DNA of 42,262 nucleotides from Oscillospiraceae bacterium (GCA_017415775.1 JAFQFC010000022.1:1-42262), one strand, 5' to 3'. Positions 9,666-18,379 are shown, numbered from the stretch's first letter. A program made the numbers and translations. Notes: generated by a model not told the origin, from the sequence alone.

Positions 9666-11891
9666 TTAGTCGATCACTGCGGTATCGCCCAGCTGAACGG
9701 AAATCACCGTTCCGGCTTCGACCTTGGTGCCCACTTCCACCGACTGGCTCAGCACACGGATACTGCCCGACGCACTGGCCGTGGTGCCGGTAAAGCGCAG
9801 AAGGATGCCTGCATTGGTGGCGGCTACATTTGCCTCGGCAGGCGTTTTGCCCACCAAAGCAGGAACGGTACACTTGCTGTCCGGTTTTTCCTCGCCGGCA
9901 TAGAGGATCACCGTGGATTTGCCGGGGATCACCGCACTGCCGGCCGGTGTCTGATCGGTCACTTCGTCGCCGTCACCCACCACTTTATAGGCAAATCCCT
10001 TATTTTTCAGTCGATTTTTGGCCTCGCTCACCGACAGGCCCACTACGTTGGGTACGCTGGTGTCAGCACCCAGCAGTTCCTGTGCGGAATAGGAAGGCTC
10101 AATGCCCAGATAGGGCAGGATCTCAGACATGATGGAGCTGGCCATGGGGGCCACCATGGCGCCGCCGGAAGGATAGGTGCCGGTATTGCGGCCCGGGGTA
10201 TCCACCGTCAGCAGCATGATGATCTCCGGGTCATCCGCCGGGGCAAAGCAGGCGAAAGACACCACCACTTCGCCGGTCTGGCCCTTATCGGCCGTACCGG
10301 TCTTGCCGCCGATGCGGTAGCCGGTGACCTGACCGTTGCGGCCCGTACCGTTGGACACCACGTATTCCAGGCACTGACGCACCTTCTGAGAGGTCTCCTC
10401 GCTGACCACCTGCCGGATGGGCGTGGTATCATGCTGGTAAAGCACAGTGCCGTCGTCGCCCAGCACCTGCTCCACCACGTAAGGCGTATGGAGATAGCCG
10501 CCGTTGACGCAGGCCGCCTGGGCTGCGATCAGGGCGATGGGGGTCACATTGAAGTTCTGGCCGAACGCATAGCAGGCCAGATCCAGTTGGGTAAAATGAT
10601 CCGGGGAAATGAAAATGCCGGTGGCTTCGCCATCCAGATCCACGCCGGAGCCGCTCATCAGGCCAAAGGCGTCCATGTACTCATAGAACTTCTCCGTACC
10701 CAGCTTCAGGCCGTAGCTGATGAAGGCAGGGTTGCAGGAGTTGGCCGCCGTCTGCTGCAGCGACTGATGGCGATGAGTGCCGGTACACTTGATGGTCTCG
10801 CCGGAGACCCTGATGTAGCCGGGACAATCGTAGGTGCTGTTCATGGTGATGGCACCTTCCTCCAGTGCCGCCGCCAGCGTCAGGATCTTGAAGGTGGAAC
10901 CGGGCTCGTAGGTGTCGTTGAGGGTCTTGTTGCGCCACTGACGCAGCTGCATATCGCCCAGAGAGGCGCTGCCGTTGGCCACAGCCGCTTTCAGCTTCTC
11001 ATCTCGGATCTGGGAGAAGTTGTTCAGGTCGTAGTCGGGATAGGAGGCCATGCCCAGAATGGCGCCGGTATTAACGTTCATCACAATACCGGTGGCGCCC
11101 TCCGCCGCCTCGTACTTGTCAGCCATCTCCGCCAGCGCACTTTCCAGATAGTACTGCACCGTGGTGTCCAGCGTCAGCACCAGATCGCTGCCGTTCTCGG
11201 CGCCGTAATACTGCTCGTAGGAATAGAGCATCTCGTTGGCCGTGATCACCAAGCCGGTCTCACCGGCCAGTTTTTCTTCGTAGCGGGCTTCCAGACCGTA
11301 CAGGCCCGTATTCTCCGTACCCACAAAACCCACAATGTGGGAGGCCAGCGAGCTGTAGGGATAGTAGCGCTTGGCGTCGGTCACCATGTACACGCCGTGG
11401 ATCTCGTTTTCGTTGAGGAACTTGCGCACTTCGTTAGCCACAGACTCCTCTGCCCGCAGCTTGATCACTTCATACTGGGAGTAGGTACGCTCCATCTTCT
11501 GCAGGATACTCTCGGTGTTGATGTCCAGTATCCGTCCCAAATTCTCCGCCAGAAAATCGGCCGTCCAGGTGGTGTCCTCCTTGGCCAGTTCCTCGGCCAG
11601 CTCCAGCGGGGAGAGGAAAATGGTCTCCGCCGTGGCCGAAATGGCCAGAATGTTGCCGCCACGGTCGTAAATGGTGCCGCGGGTGGCGGTGATCTCGGTG
11701 CTCTGGGTCTGCTGACTCAGAGCCTTGCCCTGCAGCTCCTCATGGCGCAGGATCTGCAGTTCAAACAGCTTGGCAAACACCAGCAGGAACACACCCACAC
11801 CCAGGGCCAGCATCAGCACAAAGGTGCGCGTCTGCATCATGCGGCTCGTATTGCGTTTTGTCTCGTTCTTTCGGTTCGGTTGGTTGGCCAC
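9666..11891 (-). CDS. Class B penicillin-binding protein with two PASTA domains (SpoVD/PBP2B type)
   Basis: This is the transpeptidase that cross-links glycan made by the SEDS partner. The 741 residues comprise a short cytoplasmic tail, one anchor helix (about 24-45), a PBP dimerisation domain (about 65-215) and a transpeptidase domain with Ser332-Thr-Phe-Lys335, Ser385-Cys-Asn387 and Lys530-Thr-Gly532. Two PASTA domains (about 608-675 and 676-741) form the C-terminus. In Bacillus both the vegetative PBP2B and the sporulation SpoVD have this type of layout, so the sequence alone does not decide between pbpB/ftsI and spoVD. Only one such gene is in the cluster. It is separated from the ftsL-like gene by a 121-base gap with a hairpin. 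Confidence 0.93.
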   Translation of the reverse strand: MANQPNRKNETKRNTSRMMQTRTFVLMLALGVGVFLLVFAKLFELQILRHEELQGKALSQQTQSTEITATRGTIYDRGGNILAISATAETIFLSPLELAEELAKEDTTWTADFLAENLGRILDINTESILQKMERTYSQYEVIKLRAEESVANEVRKFLNENEIHGVYMVTDAKRYYPYSSLASHIVGFVGTENTGLYGLEARYEEKLAGETGLVITANEMLYSYEQYYGAENGSDLVLTLDTTVQYYLESALAEMADKYEAAEGATGIVMNVNTGAILGMASYPDYDLNNFSQIRDEKLKAAVANGSASLGDMQLRQWRNKTLNDTYEPGSTFKILTLAAALEEGAITMNSTYDCPGYIRVSGETIKCTGTHRHQSLQQTAANSCNPAFISYGLKLGTEKFYEYMDAFGLMSGSGVDLDGEATGIFISPDHFTQLDLACYAFGQNFNVTPIALIAAQAACVNGGYLHTPYVVEQVLGDDGTVLYQHDTTPIRQVVSEETSQKVRQCLEYVVSNGTGRNGQVTGYRIGGKTGTADKGQTGEVVVSFACFAPADDPEIIMLLTVDTPGRNTGTYPSGGAMVAPMASSIMSEILPYLGIEPSYSAQELLGADTSVPNVVGLSVSEAKNRLKNKGFAYKVVGDGDEVTDQTPAGSAVIPGKSTVILYAGEEKPDSKCTVPALVGKTPAEANVAATNAGILLRFTGTTASASGSIRVLSQSVEVGTKVEAGTVISVQLGDTAVID

Positions 11892-11955
11892 AGCGCTCCT
11901 CCTGTTCGTATCGGTACCGGCATCCGCCGCAGGCAGTTCATCGGCCGGAAGTTAA

Positions 11956-11989
11956 GCAAGGAGCAAGAAGTCACCTTCTTACTCCTTGC
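11956..11989 (-). terminator. Long hairpin between the ftsL-like and PBP genes
   Basis: GCAAGGAG-c-AAGAAG pairs with CTTCTT-a-CTCCTTGC (11956-11970 with 11975-11989), giving 14 bp with one mismatch. After the stem the minus strand continues TTAACTT, a weak U tract. It looks like a partial terminator or processing stem that could lower PBP expression relative to the genes upstream. Confidence 0.45.
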
Positions 11990-12012
11990 GCATGTTTACT
12001 ATATGGCGGCGC

Positions 12013-12582
12013 TTACTTGAAATATTCCACCAGCGCCAGCAGACCGTTTTTGACAGAAGCAATGGTGTGATCCAGCACGCCGTCACTGCCGGCTGTATAG
12101 ACCACAGCCGTGTCGCTGCCGCCCAGATCCACGTATTCGATCTGACCGGCAGAGGGCTTGCTCATACCGGCGGCCTCAGCGGCCTCCTTCACGGTAGCCA
12201 GTTCAAAGGTCTGCTCATATTGGGTCAGCAGCTCCACCTGTTCGGTGGTCAGCTTGTCCAGTTCCGTTCTCATCTGCGACACATGCAGAGAGATCTGGCT
12301 CAGCTGCACGCAGCCCATCAGCAGGACCACCACCAGCACGGCCAGTACTGCCACGCTGCCCAGCACCAGCGGCGAGGCATGCACTTTGGGCTGTGCCGCC
12401 GGCTGCTGCTGCGGACGGGGCCGCTGCGCTTCCTGTCGGCGCTGCCGCCGCTCAATTTCCGGCTGCTGCCGTTGGGGCATCTGCCCCGCTTCTTCCAAGG
12501 CACGCTCTGTGACCAAAAAGTCCAGATCATATGCCAGATTCCCGTAGACAGGACCATCGGGTTTCTTCTTCAGTTCTGCCAT
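12013..12582 (-). CDS. FtsL-like bitopic division protein
   Basis: The 189-residue protein has a proline/glutamine/arginine-rich cytoplasmic region (about 35-70), one membrane helix (about 73-93) and an extracellular leucine/valine heptad segment (about 95-135), the architecture of FtsL/DivIC. Sequence similarity within FtsL is low, so position between rsmH and the class B PBP is the main argument. The cytoplasmic tail is longer than in Bacillus FtsL (117 residues in total), and a tail after the coiled coil (AGQIEYVDLGGSD onward) is unusual. The start at 12582 (MAELKKKPDG) has GGAG eight bases upstream. It is predicted to bridge FtsQ and the FtsW/PBP pair. Confidence 0.75.
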   Translation of the reverse strand: MAELKKKPDGPVYGNLAYDLDFLVTERALEEAGQMPQRQQPEIERRQRRQEAQRPRPQQQPAAQPKVHASPLVLGSVAVLAVLVVVLLMGCVQLSQISLHVSQMRTELDKLTTEQVELLTQYEQTFELATVKEAAEAAGMSKPSAGQIEYVDLGGSDTAVVYTAGSDGVLDHTIASVKNGLLALVEYFK

Positions 12583-12612
12583 GGCCAAGAGCTCCTTTCT
12601 CTCTCTTTTTTC

Positions 12613-13578
12613 TTACACTTTTTCCGCCACACGCAGCTTGGCACTGCGGGCACGGGGGTTATACTCCAACTCCGCCGCCGTGGAGACCACAGGCTTGCGG
12701 GTGACCAGTTTCATTTTAGGCTGTTTGCCGCACACGCACACCGGGAATTCCGGCGGGCAGGTACAGCCGGTAGCCAGCCGCTGCATGGTTTTCTTAATGA
12801 TGCGGTCCTCCAGCGAGTGGAAGGAAATGACCGCCAGTCGACCGCCGGGATTCAGCCGGTCAGCCGCCGCTTCCATCATGGGTTCCAGCTCGTCCAGCTC
12901 ACCGTTGACGGCGATGCGGATGGCCTGGAAACTGCGCTTGGCCGGATGCTGCTTCTCCCGCAGGGCGGCAGGGGGCATGGCCTTTTTGATGATCTCCGTC
13001 AGCCGGAGCGTGGTCTCGATGGGCGCTGCCTCCCGCTCCCGGACGATGTTCTTGGCGATCACCGGGGCGTAGCGCTCCTCGCCGTACTCGAAAAGGATCC
13101 GACGCAGCTCTTCATAGCTCCAGAAGTTGACCACTTCCCGGGCCGTCAGGGCAGCCGTACGGTCCATGCGCATGTCCAGCGGCGCATCATTCATATAGGA
13201 AAAGCCTCGTTCGGCGTCGTCCAGCTGCGGCGAGGACACGCCCAGATCGAAAAGCATTCCGTCAATTTTCTCCAGCCCCAGCTCATCCAGGATCTGATGG
13301 ATGCAGCTGAAGTTGCTGTGCACCAGCGTGACCCGATCCCGGAACTCCGCCAGGCGTACCTCAGCAGCCGCCAGCGCCGTTTCGTCCCGGTCTACACCGA
13401 TGAGCCGTCCGCCTTCTGTCAGGCGGCGGGCGATTTCCAGCGAATGTCCGGCACGGCCCAGCGTACCGTCCAGATAAATGCCGTCGGGCCGGATGGCCAG
13501 CGCCTCCAGGCACTCATCCAGCAAAACCGGCTTGTGGCCGTAGGACTGATCCTCGGCAGCGTTTTTATCAAATGCCAT
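12613..13578 (-). CDS. rsmH: 16S rRNA (cytosine1402-N4)-methyltransferase RsmH
   Basis: RsmH (MraW) methylates N4 of C1402 in the 16S rRNA P site using S-adenosylmethionine. The 321 residues contain HKPVLLDECLEAL, the SAM-binding DGTLGRAGHS and GVDRDE, FDLGVSSPQLDDAERGFSY, RVFR-region equivalents FQAIRIAVN and the end motif SFHSLEDRIIKK. All are family signatures and the length is normal. It follows mraZ after a 3-base gap, so the two are probably translationally linked, as in most bacteria. Confidence 0.97.
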   Translation of the reverse strand: MAFDKNAAEDQSYGHKPVLLDECLEALAIRPDGIYLDGTLGRAGHSLEIARRLTEGGRLIGVDRDETALAAAEVRLAEFRDRVTLVHSNFSCIHQILDELGLEKIDGMLFDLGVSSPQLDDAERGFSYMNDAPLDMRMDRTAALTAREVVNFWSYEELRRILFEYGEERYAPVIAKNIVREREAAPIETTLRLTEIIKKAMPPAALREKQHPAKRSFQAIRIAVNGELDELEPMMEAAADRLNPGGRLAVISFHSLEDRIIKKTMQRLATGCTCPPEFPVCVCGKQPKMKLVTRKPVVSTAAELEYNPRARSAKLRVAEKV

Positions 13579-13581
13579 CGC

Positions 13582-13998
13582 TTACAAACCCATCTCTTCC
13601 ATGGCCTGTTCCCAGTCACCGCTCTCCAGAGAGGCACTCTCAATGGCATTCCAGCGGTCAGGATTCCAGAGCTCCAGGCGGCCGAAGCTGCCGTTGATGA
13701 TCACTTCTTTTTCCAGCGCCGCATGCTGACGCAGCTTGGCAGGGATCAGGATACGGCCCTGCGCATCGGGTACGCAGTCGGCTGCGTTGGCAAACAGGGG
13801 GCGCAGACGCTTCACTTTGCTGTAGGGCTGGCTCTTCAGGTCTTCCATGAAGGCATTCCAGTCAGCGTCGGAAAACACCCACAGACAGCCGTCCTGACCG
13901 ATGGTCACATGGAACACATCGCCCAGTTCTTCGCGCAGCTTGGCAGGAATAAACAGACGGCTCTTGGCGTCAATATTGTGCGGAAACTGTCCGGTCAT
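13582..13998 (-). CDS. mraZ: Transcriptional regulator MraZ
   Basis: MraZ is a small DNA-binding protein with two SpoVT/AbrB-like halves that usually represses its own dcw operon. The 138-residue product shows NIDAKSRLFIPAKLREEL in the first half and DAQGRILIPAKLRQHA in the second, the paired D-x-x-x-R motifs. The ATG at 13998 has GGAGGTGA eight bases upstream; a longer open frame to 14097 lacks an RBS and overlaps the promoter. It is the first gene of the cluster behind the promoter at 14099-14127, and a direct-repeat MraZ box lies in its leader. Confidence 0.95.
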   Translation of the reverse strand: MTGQFPHNIDAKSRLFIPAKLREELGDVFHVTIGQDGCLWVFSDADWNAFMEDLKSQPYSKVKRLRPLFANAADCVPDAQGRILIPAKLRQHAALEKEVIINGSFGRLELWNPDRWNAIESASLESGDWEQAMEEMGL

Positions 13999-14072
13999 CC
14001 CTGTCACCTCCTTACGCGACTGCAGTCTTCGGGAAAAACCGTGGGTTGAGGCACCACCAGCAGGGGTCAAGA

Positions 14073-14087
14073 CCCCACTTTGCCCCA
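14073..14087 (-). promoter_or_regulatory. MraZ-type direct repeat operator
   Basis: On the minus strand TGGGG occurs twice with 10-bp periodicity (TGGGGCAAAGTGGGG), just downstream of the mraZ -10. MraZ proteins bind TGGGN repeats with this spacing upstream of their own gene, so self-repression is likely. Confidence 0.7.
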
Positions 14088-14098
14088 CCATGTCCATG

Positions 14099-14127
14099 AT
14101 TATATACTATTCTTTTTACTTTGGCAA
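14099..14127 (-). promoter_or_regulatory. Promoter of the mraZ/dcw operon
   Basis: On the minus strand -35 TTGCCA (14127-14122) and a perfect -10 TATAAT (14104-14099) are 17 bases apart. The remaining intergenic DNA to 14231 is AT-rich and shows no gene. Confidence 0.88.
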
Positions 14128-14231
14128 GGCGTATTTTTCCAACATTTCTCCTGTGATATGTCTAATATGCCCCTCTTTTCCCATTATTTTGAAAGTCTGC
14201 GGCACATATTTGCAGAAACAGTCAAACGCAG

Positions 14232-14269
14232 AAAAACACCGGACACAAGATATTGTGTCCGGTGTTTTT
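14232..14269. terminator. Bidirectional terminator between the coiled-coil gene and mraZ
   Basis: A 13-bp perfect stem ACACCGGACACAA/TTGTGTCCGGTGT (14236-14248 with 14253-14265) is flanked by A and T runs on both sides. It ends the 14376-19174 operon on the minus strand, about 107 bases past the last stop. Confidence 0.9.
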
Positions 14270-14294
14270 AACGTACCCAAGATATTCGATTTTT

Positions 14295-14362
14295 CCACGT
14301 AATCCTCGTCGTTTCCGCTCGTTTTTGGTCATTCCGACAAAATTTTCGAGGAAACTTCGTGG
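14295..14362. repeat. Imperfect long-range inverted repeat downstream of the coiled-coil gene
   Basis: CCACG (14295-14299) and CCTCG (14304-14308) can pair with CGAGG (14347-14351) and CGTGG (14358-14362), enclosing an AT-rich loop with several TTTT runs. It lies between the stop at 14376 and the terminator. It may be a 3'-UTR structure or a small dispersed intergenic element. Confidence 0.35.
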
Positions 14363-14375
14363 ATTTTTTACAATT

Positions 14376-14882
14376 TTATTCTTCGGTCTCTTCCTCAGGC
14401 TGCTGCTGGGCCTGCATCTTCTCGGCAGAGGCGGCACGGAAGCGGATCCGGGACTCCCGCACCTCGTCCAGGGCGGCCTGAATGGCCTCTTCCGTGCGGC
14501 GCAGAGCGTCCTCGGTGTAGGCGTTGGCCACACGGTACAGCTCCTTGGAGCGGTCCTCGGCACGGCGGGTGATCTCGCCGGCCTTGTTGCGGGCCTGCTG
14601 CAGCGTCTCGCTCTCGGAAACGATGGTCTTGGCGTCCAGCTCCGCCTGACGCAGCATCTGCTCCACCTTTTTCTTGGCGTTATCCACGAACTCGTCGCGG
14701 GCACGCAGCAGCTCCTGTGCCTTCTTCAGCTCCAGCGGCAGCTTGCCCCGGATCTCATCCAGCAGCTCCAGCGCCTCCTCCCGGTCGATCACACAGCGAT
14801 CGGCGCTGAACGCAGCACGGTTGGCCTCGCTGATCATGCTGTAGAGCATATCCAATAACCGCTGCACATCTTTCTCTTCCAT
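14376..14882 (-). CDS. Coiled-coil protein (often annotated as ATPase/V-ATPase subunit H-like)
   Basis: The 168-residue soluble protein is almost entirely charged alpha-helix rich in Glu, Arg, Ala and Leu, with no membrane segment or nucleotide-binding loop. Heptad-like patterns run from about 30 to 150 (for example KKKVEQMLRQAELDAKTIVSESETLQQARNKAG), and the C-terminus is acidic (QQPEEETEE). Proteins of this appearance downstream of coaD in Clostridia are annotated variously as ATPase or DivIVA/GpsB-like, but no enzymatic motif supports the ATPase label. It is the last gene of the operon and begins 70 bases after coaD ends. Function unknown; a scaffold or division role is only a guess. Confidence 0.7.
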   Translation of the reverse strand: MEEKDVQRLLDMLYSMISEANRAAFSADRCVIDREEALELLDEIRGKLPLELKKAQELLRARDEFVDNAKKKVEQMLRQAELDAKTIVSESETLQQARNKAGEITRRAEDRSKELYRVANAYTEDALRRTEEAIQAALDEVRESRIRFRAASAEKMQAQQQPEEETEE

Positions 14883-14952
14883 GTCGTTGCCCCATCCTTT
14901 CTTGTATTCGGTTGCGAAGTCCGCCTCTGGCAGCTCCGCCTTTCTTTTTCTT

Positions 14953-15429
14953 TTACTGACGCTTCTTCAGCTCGTCCACCACGGCGGCCGGCACGTATTT
15001 CTCCATGGGCTGGCCATAGCGGATCATCTCACGGACCATGGTGGAGCTGAAATGCTGGTAGGCCGCACTGGCGGGCAGGAACACCGTTTCCAAATCGTGG
15101 CACAGGCCCTTGTTGATGGCGGCCATCTGATACTCCTGATCGAAGTCGGTGGCATGGCGCAGACCCTTGACCAGGATCCGGGACTGGCGTTCCACCGCAT
15201 AGTCGGCCAGCAGGCCGCTCCACAGTTCCGCCTCCACATTGGGGATATCCGCCACGCTTCGGCGGATCAGTTCCAGCCGCTCCTGCGGCGTGAACATGGG
15301 GTTTTTCTTCTCGGCATTGACCATGACACAGACATAAACCTTGTCAAAGCAGGCGGCAGCACGGCGGATAATATCCAGATGGCCCAGCGTCACCGGGTCA
15401 AAGCTGCCGGGGTAAATTGCAGTTTTCAT
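14953..15429 (-). CDS. coaD: Phosphopantetheine adenylyltransferase CoaD
   Basis: CoaD makes dephospho-CoA from 4'-phosphopantetheine and ATP, the penultimate step of CoA synthesis. The 158-residue protein begins MKTAIYPGSFDPVTLGHLDI with the nucleotidyltransferase T/HxGH motif, and contains RQSRILVKGLRHATDFDQEY and the SSTMVRE loop that binds ATP. The start at 15429 is chosen because the family begins MKxAIYPGSFDP and GAGG lies upstream; the longer frame overlaps rsmD. It starts 4 bases after the rsmD stop, the common rsmD-coaD pairing. Confidence 0.97.
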   Translation of the reverse strand: MKTAIYPGSFDPVTLGHLDIIRRAAACFDKVYVCVMVNAEKKNPMFTPQERLELIRRSVADIPNVEAELWSGLLADYAVERQSRILVKGLRHATDFDQEYQMAAINKGLCHDLETVFLPASAAYQHFSSTMVREMIRYGQPMEKYVPAAVVDELKKRQ

Positions 15430-15433
15430 ATGG

Positions 15434-15985
15434 TCAGTCCTCGTTTCCGTCACGGTGGAACACCGTCAGTTTGATCTGGCCGTAGCGGTATTCCCGATAC
15501 AGCCGGTAAGGCGGCGCAAGGACAGGCAACACCTTATCCGCTGCGCTTTCTGCCACAATTATACCATGTGCACGGCAAATGTCAAACGCCGTAATGGTTT
15601 CCAGCGCCTGATCCAGCAGATCCGAGCCGTAAGGGGGATCCAAAAAGATCAGATCGAACTTTTCACCGCTGCGCAGATAGGCCATGGCGTCGCCGGCATG
15701 GACCCGGGCCCGGTCCTGCAGCTGGCACACCGCCAGATTTTCCTTCACCAGACGCACCGCATCCGGCCGCTTCTCCACAAACACTGCCTCGGCGGCACCA
15801 CGGCTCAACGCCTCGATCCCCAGCTGACCGGTACCGGCAAAGAGGTCCAGCACACGCCGCCCTTCAATATCAAACTGGATGACGGAGAACAGGCTCTCCT
15901 TCACCTTGGACGTGGTGGGGCGGGTCTCCATACCCTCCAGTTCCTTCAGCCGTCTGCCTCTGGCAGTTCCTGTAATCACTCTCAT
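15434..15985 (-). CDS. rsmD: 16S rRNA (guanine966-N2)-methyltransferase RsmD
   Basis: RsmD methylates G966 of 16S rRNA during 30S assembly. The 183 residues show MRVITGTARGRRL at the start, RPTTSKVKESLFSVI, the SAM-binding VLDLFAGTGQLGIEALSRGA and the catalytic DPPY (FLDPPYGSDL), all diagnostic of the family. It is full length. It follows the phosphodiesterase gene with a 3-base gap and precedes coaD by 4, so it lies in the middle of a tightly packed operon. Confidence 0.96.
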   Translation of the reverse strand: MRVITGTARGRRLKELEGMETRPTTSKVKESLFSVIQFDIEGRRVLDLFAGTGQLGIEALSRGAAEAVFVEKRPDAVRLVKENLAVCQLQDRARVHAGDAMAYLRSGEKFDLIFLDPPYGSDLLDQALETITAFDICRAHGIIVAESAADKVLPVLAPPYRLYREYRYGQIKLTVFHRDGNED

Positions 15986-15988
15986 CGT

Positions 15989-16816
15989 TTATCCACGGGG
16001 GTCGAACTGCTCGAAAATCACCAGATTTCCCAGCCGCTCGGCTTCCTCCATCTCCTCTTTGGATTTGATGGTCCAGTTGACTTCCTGAACCTTATAGATC
16101 TTGCGGCACAGGGCCACACTCAAGCATTTCCGGTCCTCCAGACAGTAGGCCACGAAGTCCGGGCGGGTCAGGCAGTTGAGCAGCATCATCTGCAGTACAA
16201 AGCGCATGGGCAGACTCTGGCCGCCATCCTTCCCCTTCTTCAAAAACGCATGGGACAGCTGACCACGCACCACATCGGGGCGATGCTTCTTCAGCCACAT
16301 GAGACAGCGGGGATCAAAGGACTCGATACAGTAGGTCACATCGTATCGGTCCAGCATGGCGCAGGCCGCTTCCGTCAGCGCCGCATAGTTGCCCCGGGCC
16401 GTTTTCAGCTCCACGATCAGGGGCGTCTTGCCTTCAAACAGCCGCAGCACCTCGGAAAAGAGGGGAATCTTCTCCTCCGTGCCTTCCAACCGGTAGTTCT
16501 CCAGCTCCGCCTTCGTCAGATCCTCGATCTCCACCTCGGCGCCGGCGGTGCGCTTCAGGCTGGAGTCGTGGATCACCGCCAGATCGCCGTCGGCCATCAG
16601 ATGCACATCCAGCTCCACGCCGTAATAGTTCTGCAGCGCCCGGCGAAAGGCCGCCATGGAGTTCTCCGGAATGGCGGGCTTGTCGTGGAAGCCCCGGTGT
16701 GCGTAGCGGAAAAGGCGCAGTTCCTTGAGACCGGAGTGGCCGTTGCGGCAGGAAAGCAGCAAGGCGTAGATCTCAAAAAGAACTAATATAATCACCAAAA
16801 CAAGCAGGATAATCAT
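15989..16816 (-). CDS. Membrane-anchored glycerophosphodiester phosphodiesterase
   Basis: GDPD enzymes hydrolyse glycerophosphodiesters to glycerol-3-phosphate and an alcohol, in lipid recycling or wall polymer turnover. The 275-residue protein has an N-terminal hydrophobic anchor (about 1-22), then AHRGFHDKPAIPENSMAAF with the catalytic His-Arg and the Glu-Asn metal site, VELDVHLMADGDLAVIHDSSLKRT with the second His, and LIVELKT. The start at 16816 (MIILLVLVII) has GGAGG nine bases upstream; a GTG 18 bases earlier overlaps that RBS. The anchor suggests it acts outside or at the membrane. It starts 4 bases after the MFS stop. Confidence 0.9.
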   Translation of the reverse strand: MIILLVLVIILVLFEIYALLLSCRNGHSGLKELRLFRYAHRGFHDKPAIPENSMAAFRRALQNYYGVELDVHLMADGDLAVIHDSSLKRTAGAEVEIEDLTKAELENYRLEGTEEKIPLFSEVLRLFEGKTPLIVELKTARGNYAALTEAACAMLDRYDVTYCIESFDPRCLMWLKKHRPDVVRGQLSHAFLKKGKDGGQSLPMRFVLQMMLLNCLTRPDFVAYCLEDRKCLSVALCRKIYKVQEVNWTIKSKEEMEEAERLGNLVIFEQFDPRG

Positions 16817-16820
16817 TCTT

Positions 16821-18374
16821 TTAGTCCTCCGCACCCTCCAGCGCTTCCAGACCGGTCTTGGCCTGCGGTTTGCTGTCGCCGTGCTGGACGAAGTACATGG
16901 TCACAAACGCAAGAGCCACAAACACGGTGGCATAGGGGAAGAGGGTCGTCATACCCAGCTTATCCATAATGAAGCCGGATACCATGGGCGTGGCCACCTG
17001 GGCCGCCATGGATGCGGTATAGTAGAAGCCGGTATACTTGCCCACATTGCCGCCGGAACACAGCTCCACCACCATGGGGAAGGAGTTGACGTTGATGGTG
17101 GCCCAGGCGATGCCGGCCAGGGCGAAGAGGGCATTCATCACCATGGCAGGGCTGTTGGCACGCATGAAGGAGGCCAGGCAGAAGGCCGTGGCCAGCATGA
17201 TGACACCGGCCATAATGGTCTTTTTGCGGCCCACCTTGGAGGCGATCATGCCCACAGGCAGGTAGGAGATGATGGCGGCGCCCTGAGCGATAATGAGGGT
17301 CAGGTTGTAGTCCTTGTGCAGGATGTTGCTGGCATAGACGGAGTATTTGGAGGTCACGGCGTTGTAACCGAAGAACCACAGCACGATGCTCAGCAGAATG
17401 AAGATGAGGGAGCGCTTTTCCTCCGGCGTCAGGGCACGGGATTCCTGCTCCTCCTCCGTCGTATCCTCCTCGATGCCGTACTTGATGCTGTCGGCACGCA
17501 TCTGGGCGGCCCAGTCCTTCTCCCGGACCGTCAGCAGGAAGATCACCAGAGCCGTCAGCATAATGGCGGCAATGACGGCGAAGTAGCCGGTATAGCTCAT
17601 CAGGGAATTGCGCACCGCCGAAGTGGCAAACACCATGCCCAGCACCAGCACCAGAATGCCGCCGGCGCTGCCCATCAGGTTGATGATGGCGTTGGCCTTG
17701 GAGCGCAGGGGCTTCATGGTCACGTCGGGCATCAGGGCCACCGCCGGGCTGCGGAAGGTGGCCATGGAAACCAGCACCACCAGCAGCAGCGCCACGAAGA
17801 AGATCAGCGTCGTGGGGCTCTCCGCCGTGGTCTGCCAGGCGTAAGCCTGTCGGGCAGGCACAACGTAAGACGTATAGTCGGGGTTGGTGGTCTCGGCGCC
17901 GTCCACCGTCACCTTGCTGCGGATGGCGGTAAACTCGGCGGCGCTGAACTTGTCGCTCAAAACGAACTTCTCGCCGCTGGGTGCCAGCAGCGTCTCGTCC
18001 TTCTGGCTGTCGTAGATCACCTGCAATGCGGCAGGATCGTCGATGGCAGAGACATCGGCAATGTTCTTCAGCTGGGCGTTGTCCACAAAGCTCAGGCAGA
18101 TCAAAGTCACAGCAGCCAGCACGGTGCCCACCACGATGAAGGGTGTGCGGCGGCCACGCTTGCCCATGTGCTTGTCGGAAATCGCACCGAACAGAGGCAG
18201 CAGGAACAGGGCCAGCACATTGTCCAGCGCCATGATCATGCCGGACCAGGCCTGGGACATACCAAACTTGTTGGTCAGGATCATGGGGATGGTGTTGTCG
18301 TAGGCCTGCCAGAAAGCGCTGATGAGGAAAAAGGCAAAGCCCACCAGAATGGTACGTTTGTAGTTAAGTTTCAT
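16821..18374 (-). CDS. Major facilitator superfamily transporter (SLC45/GPH-like)
   Basis: The 517-residue product has about twelve membrane helices. Motif A is recognisable as GAISDKHMGKRGRRTPF after helix 2, a form seen in SLC45 and glycoside-pentoside-hexuronide-type MFS carriers. An unusual extracytoplasmic insert of about 90 residues (roughly 110-200, with LKNIADVSAIDDPAALQVI) lies between helices 3 and 4-5. This suggests sugar or polyol transport, but the substrate cannot be read from the sequence. The start at 18374 has GGAGGG upstream and lies 5 bases after the HAD stop. The neighbours (HAD phosphatase, GDPD) fit uptake or salvage of a phosphorylated polyol or sugar (inference). Confidence 0.85.
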   Translation of the reverse strand: MKLNYKRTILVGFAFFLISAFWQAYDNTIPMILTNKFGMSQAWSGMIMALDNVLALFLLPLFGAISDKHMGKRGRRTPFIVVGTVLAAVTLICLSFVDNAQLKNIADVSAIDDPAALQVIYDSQKDETLLAPSGEKFVLSDKFSAAEFTAIRSKVTVDGAETTNPDYTSYVVPARQAYAWQTTAESPTTLIFFVALLLVVLVSMATFRSPAVALMPDVTMKPLRSKANAIINLMGSAGGILVLVLGMVFATSAVRNSLMSYTGYFAVIAAIMLTALVIFLLTVREKDWAAQMRADSIKYGIEEDTTEEEQESRALTPEEKRSLIFILLSIVLWFFGYNAVTSKYSVYASNILHKDYNLTLIIAQGAAIISYLPVGMIASKVGRKKTIMAGVIMLATAFCLASFMRANSPAMVMNALFALAGIAWATINVNSFPMVVELCSGGNVGKYTGFYYTASMAAQVATPMVSGFIMDKLGMTTLFPYATVFVALAFVTMYFVQHGDSKPQAKTGLEALEGAED

Positions 18375-18379
18375 GGATT

